Source: Alphaproteobacteria bacterium (GTDB lineage: Bacteria > Pseudomonadota > Alphaproteobacteria > Caulobacterales > Caulobacteraceae). From it: 26,614 nucleotides of DNA. Below the pieces are notes generated by a model. That model worked only from the letters and a program-made list of their open reading frames with translations. It had not been told where the DNA came from and ran no database searches. Below, in pieces: positions 17,044 through 24,272 of the stretch. Within the stretch, counting starts at the first letter, position 1. Each line of letters opens with the position of its first letter. Both the position numbers and the translations under genes were made by a program. The stretch is taken from assembly GCA_018895795.1 (NCBI GenBank), contig JAHINZ010000010.1, forward strand, positions 1-26,614. The letters are read 5' to 3'.

Positions 17044-18198
17044 TTAGAGCAGGCCGCGGCCGGCCAGATTGCGGATTAGGGCGGAAATTCCGAACGTCCA
17101 GGGCTTGGCCTGGTCGCAGGTGGTGACTTCGTTCTCGAGGACGCCCAGCTTGGGGGTGGACACCCGCACGCGGTCGCCGACCTTGTGGGTGAAGCCCTGG
17201 CCGGGCGCATCGCGGTCCTGGATCGGCGCGAACATCGTACCCAGGAACAAAGCAAAGCCGTCCGGATACTGGTGCTGCTTGCCGAACGCCTGTCCCGCCA
17301 GGACCGCGGGGTCACGGCTGATCAGGCTCATATTGCTGTGGCCATCGAGCACGAAGTTGTCGCGTCCGGTGATCTTCAGCTCGACCTCGGCCGAGCGGAC
17401 GTCGTCGAGGCTGAAGCCGTCGTCGAACAGCCGCACGAACGGCCCGATCGCGCACGAGGCGTTGTTGTCCTTGGCCTTGCTGAGCAGCAGGGCCGAGCGG
17501 CCTTCGAAGTCGCGCAGGTTGACGTCATTGCCCAGCGCCGCGCCACGGATCTGGCCCGACCCGTCGCACAGCAGCACGACCTCCGGCTCGGGGTTGTTCC
17601 AGTGGCTGTCGGAGCGGACGCCGACATGATCGCCCCAGCCCATCGACGACAGGGTCGGGCCCTTGGTGAAGATCTCGGCGTCGGGGCCGATGGCCACTTC
17701 CAGATATTGCGACCACAGGCCGTCCTGGATCAGGGTCTGCTTCAGGCGCTCGGCGCCGGCCGAACCCGGATCGACGCTGCGCAGATCCCCGCCCATGCTG
17801 TCGGCCAGTTGTTCGCGGATCTTCAGAGCCTCGGCGGCGTCGCCGCGCGCCCGTTCCTCGATCACCCGTTCCAGGGTCGAGACGGCGAAGGTGACGCCGG
17901 CCGCCTTCAGGCATTGCAGGTCGACGGGGGCCAGCAGCTTGGCCGAGGCCTCGCCGTGGGTGTCGGCCCACACCGGCCGCAGGTCCAGGACCTCCAGCGG
18001 ACCCCGGTCCTGGCCGCGCGGCAGCTCCACGCCGGGGGCGTAGGCGTTCATCAGGTCCGCGACGGTGGGGGCGATTCTGGACATGTCCTCGACCCGGCCG
18101 CCGCGCACTAGCACGGGCGTCGGGCCGTCTCCGAAGTCGATTCGGCCGAGCAGCGTCGCGTCTTGCCAGTCTTCCGGAAGGAATTGCGTCACGCCCAC
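17044..18198 (-). CDS. xylX: 2-keto-3-deoxy-D-xylonate dehydratase
   Basis: This 384-residue enzyme of the fumarylacetoacetate hydrolase superfamily removes water from 2-keto-3-deoxyxylonate to give the semialdehyde used by XylA. The metal-site region NNPEPEVVLL ... GNDVNLRDFEGR (about 201-234) is typical of the fold, and CDQAKPWTFGISALIRNLAGRGLL at the end matches remembered C. crescentus XylX. The GTG at 18198 (VGVTQFLPEDW) is chosen because GGGGAGA lies 8 bases upstream and it matches the family start; the longer frame to 18258 adds a run of arginines. It is the first gene of the operon, 61 bases downstream of the TGTTAGCGCTAACA operator. Confidence 0.96.
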   Translation of the reverse strand: MGVTQFLPEDWQDATLLGRIDFGDGPTPVLVRGGRVEDMSRIAPTVADLMNAYAPGVELPRGQDRGPLEVLDLRPVWADTHGEASAKLLAPVDLQCLKAAGVTFAVSTLERVIEERARGDAAEALKIREQLADSMGGDLRSVDPGSAGAERLKQTLIQDGLWSQYLEVAIGPDAEIFTKGPTLSSMGWGDHVGVRSDSHWNNPEPEVVLLCDGSGQIRGAALGNDVNLRDFEGRSALLLSKAKDNNASCAIGPFVRLFDDGFSLDDVRSAEVELKITGRDNFVLDGHSNMSLISRDPAVLAGQAFGKQHQYPDGFALFLGTMFAPIQDRDAPGQGFTHKVGDRVRVSTPKLGVLENEVTTCDQAKPWTFGISALIRNLAGRGLL

Positions 18199-18259
18199 GG
18201 CGTCGTCTCCCCGTCTCGAGCGTCTGGCTCGTCGCCGCGCCCGTTGATGTCCGCGCACT

Positions 18260-18273
18260 TGTTAGCGCTAACA
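18260..18273 (-). promoter_or_regulatory. xylX promoter operator (XylR-type palindrome)
   Basis: TGTTAGCGCTAACA is a perfect 14-base palindrome. Read on the minus strand the context is CACATGTTAGCGCTAACAAG, very like the C. crescentus xylose-inducible promoter as I remember it, which has one base different in the right half. A possible sigma-70 pair (TTGCGC and TAACAA, 18 bases apart) would place the -10 inside the palindrome, so a bound LacI-type repressor would block polymerase. The -35/-10 placement is inference. Confidence 0.85.
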
Positions 18274-18298
18274 TGTGGGGACGCGCAAGCCCTGCTGA

Positions 18299-18465
18299 GA
18301 CCCTGTCCCAGAGGGAGAGGGAGGGGCCCGCGCCCAAAGGGCGTGGGAAGGTGAGGGGTTTGGATCTATCCGTTTGTCGCTCGGGGCAGGGCGTTCGACG
18401 CCTCAGCCCCTCACTCTCCCACCGCTGCGCGGCGGGCCGCTCCCTTTCCCTCTGGGAGAGGGATT
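18299..18465. repeat. Large REPIN-like inverted repeat between xylR and xylX
   Basis: The left arm (about 18307-18358) begins CCCAGAGGGAGAGGGA and ends GGTGAGGGG. The right arm (about 18407-18455) begins CCCCTCAC and ends TCCCTTTCCCTCTGGG, its imperfect inverse. Each arm has an inner hairpin (CGCCCAAAGGGCG and CCGCTGCGCGGCGG). About 48 unrelated bases separate the arms. It begins one base after the xylR stop and may serve as its 3' end. Confidence 0.8.
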
Positions 18466-19521
18466 TTACTTCGGCGCCGGCCCACTCGAGTCCCGTACGA
18501 TCAGGGTGTGAGGATGCATCAGCTGCCGGGGCTCGCCGGTTCCGTCGCGCTTGCGGCGGATCTCTTCCAGCACCAGGTCGACGGCCGCGCGGGCCATGGC
18601 GGCGATCGGCTGGTGCACCGTGGTCAGGGCCGGCCAGATATTGGCGGCGATCGAGGTGTCGTCGAAGCCGACGATCGAGACGTCGCCCGGCACGTCCAGG
18701 CCCAGGCGATGGGCCAGGCCGGCGGCGGCGGCGGCCATGTCGTCGTTGCAGGCGAAGATGGCCGTGGGGCGTGTATCGCCAGCCAGCAGCTTCTCGGCGG
18801 CGTCCAGGCCCGAGCGGTAGGTGAAATAGCCCTGCTCGACGCGAACGTCCTCCATCGGCACGCCGGCGGCCTTCAGGGCGGTCATGAAGCCGTCCAGCCG
18901 CTGCTGGCTGACCGTCTGGTTGGGATGACCCTTGATGAAGCCGAACCGCCTGTGACCCAGGCTCAGCAGATGCTGGGTCAGCTCGAAGGCGGCCGCCTCG
19001 TTGTCGATGCGAATGGTGGCCATGTCGGTGCTGACGGTGCCGGTGGCCACGCCGACGGCGGCGGCGCCGGAGGCCTTCACCTCGGCCAGCACCTGCGGCG
19101 ACTCGCACAGCGGCGGCGGCAGGATCAGGCCGTCGACCCCGGTGCGCAGCAGACGGGTCAGGGTGGCGCCGGCCAGCTCCGGCTCGGCGCATTTCTCGAT
19201 CACCACCTGGGCGCCGGTGCGGCTGCTCTCGTCCAGGGCCCCGACCAGGAATTCCGACAGATAGCCGGTCGAGGGGTTGTCATACAGCAGGCCGATGCGG
19301 AACGGGGCCGAGCCGGCCAGGCTGCGGGCGGCCGGATTGGGGGCGTAGTTGAGGTCGGTGATCGCCTGTTCGACCAGGGCCCGGGTCTCTTCCTTGACCG
19401 TGGTCTCGCGATTGATCACCCGCGAGACGGTCATCGGCGAAACCCCGGCGCGCGCTGCGACATCGCGGATCGTCGCGCTCTGGGTGGTGCGGCGCCTCTG
19501 GCGTTCCGGCGGCAAGCTCAT
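18466..19521 (-). CDS. xylR: LacI-family transcriptional repressor, probably XylR
   Basis: This 351-residue repressor has an N-terminal helix-turn-helix (ATIRDVAARAGVSPMTVSRV, about residues 17-36), the hinge-helix sequence PNPAARSLAG (61-70) and a periplasmic-binding-protein-like sugar domain (IGLLYDNPSTGYLSEFLVGA ... FGFIKGHPN ... AIFACNDDMA ... VSIVGFDDTS). ATG 19521 is chosen because the HTH begins about 16 residues in; the longer frame adds 46 Arg/Pro-rich residues. It lies just upstream of xylX on the same strand, and a LacI-type palindrome lies between them, so control of xylX by xylose is the likely role. In C. crescentus the xylR gene is elsewhere, so the symbol is an inference from context. 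Confidence 0.8.
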   Translation of the reverse strand: MSLPPERQRRRTTQSATIRDVAARAGVSPMTVSRVINRETTVKEETRALVEQAITDLNYAPNPAARSLAGSAPFRIGLLYDNPSTGYLSEFLVGALDESSRTGAQVVIEKCAEPELAGATLTRLLRTGVDGLILPPPLCESPQVLAEVKASGAAAVGVATGTVSTDMATIRIDNEAAAFELTQHLLSLGHRRFGFIKGHPNQTVSQQRLDGFMTALKAAGVPMEDVRVEQGYFTYRSGLDAAEKLLAGDTRPTAIFACNDDMAAAAAGLAHRLGLDVPGDVSIVGFDDTSIAANIWPALTTVHQPIAAMARAAVDLVLEEIRRKRDGTGEPRQLMHPHTLIVRDSSGPAPK

Positions 19522-19595
19522 GGTGGTCCCATCCCGTTTGGGCGCGGAGACTAGACCGTTTCGGGGCGCGGTTGAAAGATGGGGTCGCTGAAACG

Positions 19596-19616
19596 AAAAA
19601 CCCCGCCGAAGCGGGG
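19596..19616 (-). terminator. Strong terminator upstream of xylR
   Basis: On the minus strand CCCCGC-TTCG-GCGGGG is followed by TTTTT. It ends about 75 bases before the xylR ATG. It could finish the transcript of the toxin-like gene or of a small RNA, or act as an attenuator in an xylR leader. Confidence 0.85.
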
Positions 19617-19711
19617 CTGATCTGCGTCGTGGGCGCGGCTTGCGATGGCCCTTGTCCACGACGGCCCCCGAAGGGGTCTTAGACGCGGATCGCCGAGGCG
19701 AGAGCCGCTAA
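19596..19711 (-). ncRNA. Candidate structured RNA ending in a terminator
   Basis: Between the toxin-like pseudogene and xylR the minus strand can fold into four hairpins in series: CCGC/GCGG enclosing CGCC/GGCG (19685-19708), CCCC-TTC-GGGG (19666-19676), an 8-bp CGTCGTGG/CCACGACG pair (19625-19632 with 19656-19663) and the terminator at 19596-19616. There is no convincing reading frame. I see no match to tRNA, 4.5S RNA or tmRNA. It could be a free small RNA, the structured 3' end of the pseudogene transcript or an xylR leader. Confidence 0.35.
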
Positions 19712-19729
19712 CGCTTTGAATTTGCGATT

Positions 19730-20154
19730 TTAGAGGTGTTTTGTCAAGGGGGCGAGGCCGAGGGCATGGAGGACATAGGCGCGCACGATCTGAATTTGAG
19801 CGGCGCTCAGCGGGTCATGGTGGTAGAGCAGGGCGCCGCCTTCGGTCCTGCCGGTGATCACGAAATCTAGGCGCTGCAGTCCGACCGCGGCCACCATGTC
19901 GCCCTTGATCCAGACGCCGTCGCTTTCCAGCCGATCAGGCAAGCGGGGGCGGATGTTGAGCTGAGCGTGGTAGGCCATGACAGGTTTGGGGGGCGTGGTG
20001 CTCAGCGCGACGACCGTACAGAGTCCGGGGCGGGCCTTGATCCTTGGGCTGATGACGACGACCAGCCGGCGTTTGACCATTTCGGGCGGCTTGAAGCCGG
20101 ACCCGAAGTCTCAAAGCAGCAGCGTGCCCAAGGGGGATGCTCGCGGATAGCCAT
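19730..20154 (-). pseudogene. Decayed PemK/MazF-like (YifN-type) toxin gene
   Basis: The last 116 codons (from ATG 20080) read MVKRRLVVVISPR, CTVVALSTTPP, WIKGDMVAAVGLQRLDFV and VLHALGLAPLTKHL, the pattern of YifN-type PemK/MazF-fold ribonuclease toxins. The family's first strand is found upstream but broken. From ATG 20154 the reading is MAIREHPP; then one C is missing in the C run at 20132-20136, and in the shifted frame the sequence continues LGTLLL-stop-DFGSGFKPPEMVKRR. The family has CDF where the TGA (20111-20113) stands, consistent with TGC to TGA. So there are two lesions. A shortened protein from ATG 20080 could still be made but would lack the N-terminal strand. No antitoxin gene is seen beside it. 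Confidence 0.75.
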
Positions 20155-20220
20155 GAGCGTGCTCGCGGATCGCATGGAACTCAATGCGACCTTGAGGTGA
20201 AATTACGTAGATGATCAATC

Positions 20221-20226
20221 TATAAT
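20221..20226 (+). promoter_or_regulatory. Possible -10 box (TATAAT) upstream of the MobA-like gene
   Basis: A perfect TATAAT stands in an A/T-rich patch 91 bases before the MobA-like ATG. No -35 at proper spacing is clear; TTGAGG at 20192 is too far. Low certainty. Confidence 0.25.
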
Positions 20227-20316
20227 GGCGTCGCTGTTCATCCCGTATCGCGGGCTGTGACGAGGCTAGCGCGTTGGTCTCGACCGAAGACCTGAGTATG
20301 GTCTAAGCCGGACGTC

Positions 20317-20865
20317 ATGATCCCGTTTGGCGCTCTCATTCTCACCGGCGGCGGCTCAAGGCGCATGGGCCGCGACAAGGCCGGCCTCGACTGGGGCGGG
20401 GCGCGGGCCGTGGACCTCGTGGCCGATCTGGCGCGCGCGGTCGGGGCGCGTCAGGTGCTGACGGTCGGCGCCGATCTGGGCCTGCCCTTTGTGCCTGACC
20501 CCGAGCCGGGCTCCGGACCGGTGGGCGGCGTGCTGGCCGGGGCGGCGGCCTTGCGCGAGGCGGGCCTGACGCGGGCCCTGATCCTGGCGGTCGACGCGCC
20601 GACCCTCACCGCCGCGGACCTGGCGCCCTTGCTCGCCGCCCCCGCGCCGGGCGCGGCGTTCGCGGGTTTGCCGCTGCCGATGGTGCTGAACCTGTCGGCC
20701 CTGCCGGCCGACGCCCATCTCGGCTGGCCGCTGCGGCGGCTGGTCGAGCGGGCCGGGCTTCTGGCCCTGGTGGTTCCGGTCGAAGCCGAGGCGCGGCTGC
20801 GCGGCGCCAATACGCCGCAGGAGCGGGAGAGGCTTCTCCCTTCCGCCGACAGGAAGCGCTCTTAA
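20317..20865 (+). CDS. MobA-like molybdenum cofactor nucleotidyltransferase
   Basis: This 182-residue cytosolic protein of the MobA/NTP-transferase family probably attaches GMP (or CMP) to molybdopterin. The N-terminal LTGGGSRRMGRDKA (residues 9-22) is the nucleotide-binding signature. GPVGGVLAGAAA (68-79) and VDAPTLT (92-98, with Asp93 as the likely metal ligand) follow the family order. It is slightly shorter than E. coli MobA, and the C-terminal half is weakly conserved, so MobA versus a paralogue is open. No strong ribosome site is visible. Its TAA overlaps by 3 bases the TAA of the diflavin reductase gene on the other strand. Confidence 0.8.
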   Translation: MIPFGALILTGGGSRRMGRDKAGLDWGGARAVDLVADLARAVGARQVLTVGADLGLPFVPDPEPGSGPVGGVLAGAAALREAGLTRALILAVDAPTLTAADLAPLLAAPAPGAAFAGLPLPMVLNLSALPADAHLGWPLRRLVERAGLLALVVPVEAEARLRGANTPQERERLLPSADRKRS

Positions 20866-22229
20866 TACACATCTCGCCGATAGCGTCCGGCGTCGGTCAG
20901 GGCCGCCAGCCCGTCGGCGCCGAGGATGTCGACCAGCGCCGCATCCACCGCCTGCGACATGCCCTCTCGCGAGCCGCAGACCAGGATCGTGGCCCCGTCG
21001 GCCACCCAGGCGCGCACGGCCTCGGCCGCCGCCCGCAAGCGGTGCTGCACATATAGCCGCTCGGACTGATCGCGGGAAAAGACCAGGTCCAGGCGCGCGA
21101 TCACGCCCGAGGCCGTCCAGCCCTCGATCTCATCGCGATGGAAATCGTCGGGGGCGGCGGTGCGTTCGCCAAACAGCAGCCAGTTGCGAGACCGGCCCTG
21201 GGCGGCGCGGGCCTTCAGGTGGGCCCGCAGACCCGCCAGTCCGGTGCCGGCCCCGATCAGGATCATTGGGGCGTCGGTGTCCGGGGCGTGGAACGCGCGG
21301 TTGGTCCGCACCCGGGCGCTCACGGTGTCGCCGATCGCGGCCTGCCGGCACAGCGCGCCCGAGCCCAGACCGGGCTTGCCATCGGGCCCATGCCGCAGCC
21401 GCACGATCAGCTCGACCCCGCCGTCGCTAGGCACGGAGGCGATGGAATAGTCTCGGGCCGCCGCGGCGCCGTCGGGAACGACCTCGAAGAGGTCGCCGGC
21501 CACCCAGTCCAGAACGCCGTCCGCCGGCTCCAGTCGCACATGCCAGGCCTCGCCGCCGGCGCCGCCGGGATTGAGCAGCCTGCGACCCGTCAGTGTCCAG
21601 GGACCACAGGTCGGGCGGTTCCAGTCGGCGGCCTGGGCCGCGCCGGTCAGGTCCGCCAGGCGCGATCGCCAGAGGGCCAGGGCGTCCGGATCGCCGTCAT
21701 CGACCTCGATCCGGTCGAACAGCGGCGTGGCGCCTTGCGCGGCCAGCCAGGCGTTCAGCGTCCGGCCGAAGGCGGCGAACCGGGCGTAGTCGCGGTCGCC
21801 CAGGGCCAGCACGCCGTGGCGCAGCGCCGACAGGTCGGAGGCGGCGCCCATCACGTCGCGAAGGAAGGCCCGGGCGCTGTCGGGGGCGTCGCCCTCGCCG
21901 GTGGTGCTGACCACGAACAGGGCCTGGTCGGCGCCGGCCAGATCGGCGGCGGTCACGGTGGAAAGCGGGCGCAGGATCACCGGCGCGCCGGCGGTGGTCA
22001 GGGCCTGGGCGGTGGCGCGGGCCAGCTGTTCGGCGAAACCGGTCTGGCTGGCGAAGGCGACCAGCACGGGCGCGCCCGATCCCTGGGCCAAGGTCGCGGC
22101 CGCGCGGCGCTCGGCGCGCCGGCGCAGGGCCTGGCGTGCGGCGATCAGGCCGCTGAAGGCCAGCCAGGCCAGGGCCACGACGCCGGCGGCGGCATAGCGC
22201 CGAGCCTGCGGATCCAGGGCCTCGATCAT
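20862..22229 (-). CDS. Membrane-anchored diflavin reductase (flavodoxin + FAD/NADPH domains)
   Basis: This 455-residue protein resembles the alpha subunit of sulfite reductase and cytochrome P450 reductase. One transmembrane helix (about 11-33) is followed by RRRAERR, which should keep the catalytic part in the cytosol. The flavodoxin domain has FASQTGFAEQLA (59-70), STTGEGDAPDSA (108-119) and LGDRDYARF (143-151). The FAD domain has RDYSIAS (259-265), and the NADPH domain has LIGAGTGLAGLRAHL (324-338), LLFGERTA and VCGSREGM, ending RYRRDVY. It should pass electrons from NADPH through FAD and FMN to a membrane partner, most likely the PepSY protein of the same cluster. Its ATG overlaps the apbE stop (ATGA), so it is coupled to apbE. 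It lacks any iron-sulfur or sulfite-binding part. Confidence 0.88.
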   Translation of the reverse strand: MIEALDPQARRYAAAGVVALAWLAFSGLIAARQALRRRAERRAAATLAQGSGAPVLVAFASQTGFAEQLARATAQALTTAGAPVILRPLSTVTAADLAGADQALFVVSTTGEGDAPDSARAFLRDVMGAASDLSALRHGVLALGDRDYARFAAFGRTLNAWLAAQGATPLFDRIEVDDGDPDALALWRSRLADLTGAAQAADWNRPTCGPWTLTGRRLLNPGGAGGEAWHVRLEPADGVLDWVAGDLFEVVPDGAAAARDYSIASVPSDGGVELIVRLRHGPDGKPGLGSGALCRQAAIGDTVSARVRTNRAFHAPDTDAPMILIGAGTGLAGLRAHLKARAAQGRSRNWLLFGERTAAPDDFHRDEIEGWTASGVIARLDLVFSRDQSERLYVQHRLRAAAEAVRAWVADGATILVCGSREGMSQAVDAALVDILGADGLAALTDAGRYRRDVY

Positions 22230-23224
22230 CCGTCCAGCATCGCCGTCAAGGCGGGGGACAGGCGCTCTTCGACGCCCCCGGCGGCGCGGCTGACGATCAG
22301 GGCCGGCAGGTCGTGGGTCGTGGCGAAGGCCAGGGCGGCGTCTGGGCCCATCACCGTCAGGGCCGTGGCCCAGGCGTCGGCGTCCATGCCGCTCTGGGCC
22401 AGCACCGTGACGCTGACCACACCCCGGTCGTTGGGCGCGCCGGTGGTCGGATCCAGGGTGTGGGCGTAGCGGCGGCCGTCATGGTCGAAGAAGCGGCGAT
22501 AGTCGCCCGAGGTCGCCACCGCCAGGCCGTGCAGGGCGACCAGCGTGCGGGGCGTGTCATTGGCGGCCATCTGCGGCGGCCGCTCCAGCTCGACCCACCA
22601 GGGTTGACCGTCAGGGCGGGCGCCGGCGCCGCGCAGTTCGCCGCCGACCTCGACCAGATAGGCCTTCACGCCGGCCCGCTCCAAGGCGGCCGCGGCCTGA
22701 TCGACCCCGTAGCCCTTGGCGATGCCGTTCAGGTCCAGCTTCAGGCCGCCGGGCTGGAACAGCACGTCGCCGTCCAGGGTCAGGCGTTTCCAGCCGCCGA
22801 GCCGGCGGGCGGCCTCGACACTGTCGGGCGACGGCGGCTGGCCGGTGAACGGGCGGGGGCCAAAGCCCCACAGGTCGGTCAGGGCGCCAAGCGTTGGGTC
22901 GAAGGCGCCGTCCGTCGCCTGGGCGATCTCCAGGGCGCGCCGCAGCACCGTGGTCAGGCCCGGCGGCAAGCGGGTCCAGCTGGCGGGCGCCGAGCGGTTA
23001 TAGCGCGACAGGCTCGACAGCGGCGCCCAGGGGCTCATCTCGGCCACCACCCTGTCGAGGGCCCGCTGGACCAGGGCGGTCAAGCCGGACCGGTCGGCGG
23101 CGGGCTGGGCGGTCAGCTTGACCGACCAGGTGGTTCCCATGGTCTCGCCGGCCAGGGCGTGGGCCACGCCGCCCAACGGGCGGGCGGGGGCGGCGGTGAG
23201 GTGAGGAACGAGGACGCGGGTCAT
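22226..23224 (-). CDS. apbE: FAD:protein FMN transferase, ApbE family
   Basis: This 332-residue enzyme moves FMN from FAD to a Thr in a target protein using Mg2+. Family motifs are all present: ETMGTTWSV (27-35), YNRS near 75, GAFDPTLG (106-113), KLDLNGIAKGYGVD (162-175), SGDYRRFF (239-246), YAHTLDPTTGAP (253-264) and MDADAWATAL (280-289) for the metal. The likely substrate, the DUF2271 protein, lies two genes upstream. Most ApbE proteins are exported lipoproteins; here the N-terminus (MTRVLVPHLTAAPARPLGG) has no lipobox and no clear signal peptide, which is odd. I start at ATG 23224; a GTG 18 bases upstream is possible but abuts the repeat. No good ribosome site is seen. Confidence 0.92.
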   Translation of the reverse strand: MTRVLVPHLTAAPARPLGGVAHALAGETMGTTWSVKLTAQPAADRSGLTALVQRALDRVVAEMSPWAPLSSLSRYNRSAPASWTRLPPGLTTVLRRALEIAQATDGAFDPTLGALTDLWGFGPRPFTGQPPSPDSVEAARRLGGWKRLTLDGDVLFQPGGLKLDLNGIAKGYGVDQAAAALERAGVKAYLVEVGGELRGAGARPDGQPWWVELERPPQMAANDTPRTLVALHGLAVATSGDYRRFFDHDGRRYAHTLDPTTGAPNDRGVVSVTVLAQSGMDADAWATALTVMGPDAALAFATTHDLPALIVSRAAGGVEERLSPALTAMLDG

Positions 23225-23241
23225 GGTGCTAATCGCAATCA

Positions 23242-23373
23242 CATCCTCCCCCGTGCAACGGGGGAGGGGGACCGCGAAGCGGTGGAGGGGGCGTCGGCGG
23301 TCGGGGCAGAACGCCCCTCCGTCACGGCGCGTCTTCGCGCCGCGCCACCTCCCCCGCGTCGCGGGGGAGGATG
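23242..23373. repeat. REPIN-like paired palindrome inside the flavinylation cluster
   Basis: The left arm 23242-23294 (CATCCTCCCCCG ... GGGGGAGG ... GGAGGGGGCGT) is matched in inverse by the right arm 23311-23373 (ACGCCCCTCC ... CCTCCCCCGCG ... GGGGGAGGATG). Each arm has its own small palindromes. It fills the gap between the DUF4198 gene and apbE and shares its outer sequence with the hairpin at 2403-2426. Confidence 0.85.
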
Positions 23374-23376
23374 ATA

Positions 23377-24255
23377 CTAAGGTCGCTGGGCTTCGAGCGT
23401 GGCGGTGTAGCTGGCGGTGTAGCCGTCGCCGGCCAGAGCGGTGGCGGGGCCGCCGGGGCCGCCGGGAGGGCCGCCTTCGCCGCCGGCGCGACGGCCGGTT
23501 TCACCGGTGCGGACGCTGGCGTTCATCCAGTACATGCCCGCTTCCGGCAGGGTGAACGTGGCGACGCCGGCGGCGTCGGTCTTCACCTTGAGATCGGCGC
23601 GCGGGCTATAGCGCGAGCCGCCCTCGGCGAGGGTCACCTCCAGGTCGGCGGCCGGCTTGCCGTCGAGCAGGAACTTGAAGCGGGCGGCCTCGCCGGCCAC
23701 CAGGTCGTTGGGGTGGGTGATCGGCACCAGTTCCAGACCCTTGCCGGTCGGCTTGAAGACCTCCGTGCTCGGCTTGTCGCGCGTCACGAAGGTTTCGTTG
23801 CGGTTGAAGCTCCGAATGGTCTTCAGGTCGGCGGCCTTGGCGGGAACCTGGGCGGCGAAATCCTCGGGCGAGCCGCGGAAGCGCTTGACCTGACCGCCTT
23901 CGGTCCAACTGGCCATCAGGCTCTGGCTGGCCGAGCCGATCTTCCAGGTGCCGGGCTGGGTCAGGGCGATATCGAAGGTCGAGCGATACTTGCCGGTCGA
24001 GGCGTTCTGCAGCGCCGGCGCCGAGCCGTCCGGCGCATGGGCCAAGACGCCGTCCAGCCGCATGGCGTTGTGATCGGGATAGAACAGCTCGTTGGAGATG
24101 GCGGCGTCGAACGTCACCCAGACATCGCCGGCCAGCACGGTGGCCGACGGGACCAGCCAGCCGCGGTGGGCGTTGGCGGCCAGCGGCAGGGCCAGGGTCA
24201 AGGTGAGGGTCAGGGCGGCGGCGCCGACGGCGAGCAGGTGTTTGCGAAGGGTCAT
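23377..24255 (-). CDS. Exported DUF4198-family protein
   Basis: This 292-residue periplasmic protein has a clear signal peptide (RKHLLAVGAAALTLTLTLALPLAANA, cleaved before His30). AHRGWLVPSATVLAGD, WVTFDAAISNELFYP and the C-terminal TDAAGVATFTLPEAGMYWMNASV are typical of DUF4198, a group related to NikM-like periplasmic metal-uptake domains. The His just after the cleavage site may become the mature N-terminus and could bind metal; this is inference. A Gly/Pro-rich stretch near 255-272 is probably a flexible loop. ATG 24255 is chosen because it starts the signal peptide and GAGAG lies upstream; a longer open frame to 24573 runs inside the DUF2271 gene. It sits 17 bases downstream of the DUF2271 gene. 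Confidence 0.88.
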   Translation of the reverse strand: MTLRKHLLAVGAAALTLTLTLALPLAANAHRGWLVPSATVLAGDVWVTFDAAISNELFYPDHNAMRLDGVLAHAPDGSAPALQNASTGKYRSTFDIALTQPGTWKIGSASQSLMASWTEGGQVKRFRGSPEDFAAQVPAKAADLKTIRSFNRNETFVTRDKPSTEVFKPTGKGLELVPITHPNDLVAGEAARFKFLLDGKPAADLEVTLAEGGSRYSPRADLKVKTDAAGVATFTLPEAGMYWMNASVRTGETGRRAGGEGGPPGGPGGPATALAGDGYTASYTATLEAQRP

Positions 24256-24272
24256 GGCGTTCGGCTCTCTGA

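Noticed and set aside
18299..18465. CRISPR-like or direct-repeat array
   Set aside because: The copies are inverted, there are only two, and they lack regular spacers, so a paired palindrome fits better.
19596..19730. tmRNA or tRNA gene
   Set aside because: No tag frame like the Caulobacter SsrA tag, no T-loop or CCA-adjacent acceptor stem could be found; only generic hairpins and a terminator.
20111..20113. TGA at a usual Cys position read as selenocysteine
   Set aside because: A one-base frameshift lies just upstream, no selenocysteine insertion stem-loop is seen, and a TGC-to-TGA mutation in a decaying gene is simpler.
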